Assembly (NCBI RefSeq): GCF_043641665.1 | Contig: NC_092203.1 | Coordinates: 1,364,001 to 1,428,000, forward strand | Direction of reading: 5' to 3' | Length of the DNA stretch: 64,000 bases | Source: Enoplosus armatus | Taxonomy: Eukaryota > Chordata > Actinopteri > Centrarchiformes > Enoplosidae | In this document: positions 63,242 through 64,000 of the stretch, piece by piece | Layout of the letters: each line of letters starts with the position of its first letter | Numbering within the stretch: the stretch's first letter is position 1 | Translations under genes and position numbers: made by a program | Notes under the pieces: model-generated | Seen by the model: only the letters and a program-made list of their open reading frames with translations | Databases searched by the model: none | Told to the model about the DNA's origin: nothing

Positions 63242-64000
63242 CTGAGAGAGAGAGAGCAGGGCAGAGACAGAGGGAGAAAGAGTTGGCGGGAGAGGCAGGA
63301 GAGGCCAGAAATGAGGGAGGAAGGAAGAAATGCAAAACACAGAGTGAAAGATCCAAATTGTACAGAGCGAGAAGAGGCAGAAAATGAAGGGGCAGAAGAG
63401 AAGGGGACGGGGGTGTACATGGGAGCGAGTGTGTGTGTGTGTGTGTGTGTGTGTGGGGAGGGGGGGTGAGAAAGAGAGGCGGAAAAAGAGGAGGAAAAAA
63501 AGAAACATGAATAATCACACATAAGCTCCGTTTCCATCCAAATGTCAAGCTAATTTTGGGTGAACTTTCAAAACGGCGTAAATAAAAAATAAAATACAGA
63601 TTGGGTGCGTTTCCATCAGCGGAGTGTCGAAAAACACATTTACAAGAAAAATGGAACGTCTCGGGACAAAAAAAAAAGAACAACAACTAATACTGGGCGA
63701 GGAGTAGCGTTTGCTTTCATTTCAGCAAACGCTACACATTTCACGCTGTCTGAAGATGAAAAACTCTGCAACAAACTCGACTGTATCAGGCGTCTTATAC
63801 AGTTCAGTTCATTTGTTATTGTCTTGCAACTGCCAAAGTTACACAGTTTCACTTTCAAGCATCCAATGTTAAGTTTGCAAAATGGCCTATTTCATGTGTG
63901 AGGAGCCTTTTACTGTTGAAGTTGGTCAAGATGTAGTTAGTTTTAATGGCTTATATATACTGTTGGGCGACCTACCCATCTGGAAAAGATGAAAAGATTC
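63242..64000 (-). other. End of dmd intron 8 (partial)
   Basis: A purine-rich stretch with a TG array (63429-63454) runs from the exon 9 acceptor to about 63510. The rest shows no match to exon 8, which must lie beyond the window. Confidence 0.6.

Noticed and set aside
445..63241. Utrophin instead of dystrophin
   Set aside because: The exon 17 hinge (PPPQKKRQ) and exons 13, 14, 24 and 33-35 match dystrophin very closely, and exon lengths agree with DMD one by one.
592..63454. CRISPR-like arrays
   Set aside because: All regular repeats are simple microsatellites or dispersed elements in a vertebrate gene; there are no spacer/repeat units.
63242..64000. Exon 8 of dmd
   Set aside because: No frame resembling the human EEHFQLHHQMHYSQQ block is present before the window ends.

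Overview
The window is a stretch of a ray-finned fish (teleost, probably percomorph-type) nuclear genome. Signs are compact GT-AG introns, very many CA/TG microsatellites, long homopolymer runs, Tc1-like and L2-like transposon remains, and several dispersed fish-type repeats (one carrying a GCTAAGCTAAGC core). There are no bacterial-style operons, ribosome binding sites or CRISPR arrays.

One gene explains all the convincing coding sequence: dystrophin (dmd), on the minus strand and running right to left. I could place 34 internal exons, orthologous in unbroken order to human DMD exons 9 to 39. Together they give 4,749 coding bases (1,583 codons), in frame from the first to the last exon seen. 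Both ends are open: exon 8 and the promoter lie beyond position 64000, and exon 40 onward lies before position 1. The encoded part runs from hinge 1 through spectrin repeats 1-3, hinge 2 and repeats 4 to about 14 of the central rod. Most exon lengths equal the human ones exactly; exons 10, 17, 19, 21, 36 and 39 differ by a few codons. Three human exons (10, 20 and 23) are each split here by an additional intron.

Layout in transcription order: exons 9-13 lie between 63.2 and 55.1 kb, exons 14-16 between 51.4 and 48.8 kb, exons 17-20 between 44.7 and 35.7 kb, exon 21 at 31.6 kb, exon 22 at 25.4 kb, exons 23-26 between 19.0 and 17.5 kb, exons 27-29 between 15.1 and 11.6 kb, exon 30 at 6.2 kb, and exons 31-39 packed between 4.5 and 0.4 kb. 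Within intron 29, where mammals start the retinal isoform Dp260, there is a 12-codon candidate first exon (7650-7685). It starts with ATG, ends at a GT donor in the phase required by exon 30, and resembles the mammalian Dp260 N-terminus.

The introns hold a decayed Tc1-like transposon (about 39.42-40.95 kb), an L2-type reverse transcriptase fragment (about 25.97-26.2 kb), a retroelement 3' tail (about 45.66-45.9 kb), at least a dozen pieces of one dispersed repeat family, and a partly duplicated segment (22.9 and 24.6 kb). They also hold a purine-rich block of about 600 bases beside exon 15. Several introns carry complementary CA and TG arrays at their opposite ends, which could pair in the pre-mRNA.

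Exon numbers follow human DMD. Human exon lengths, residue numbers and repeat boundaries are from general knowledge and were not looked up.
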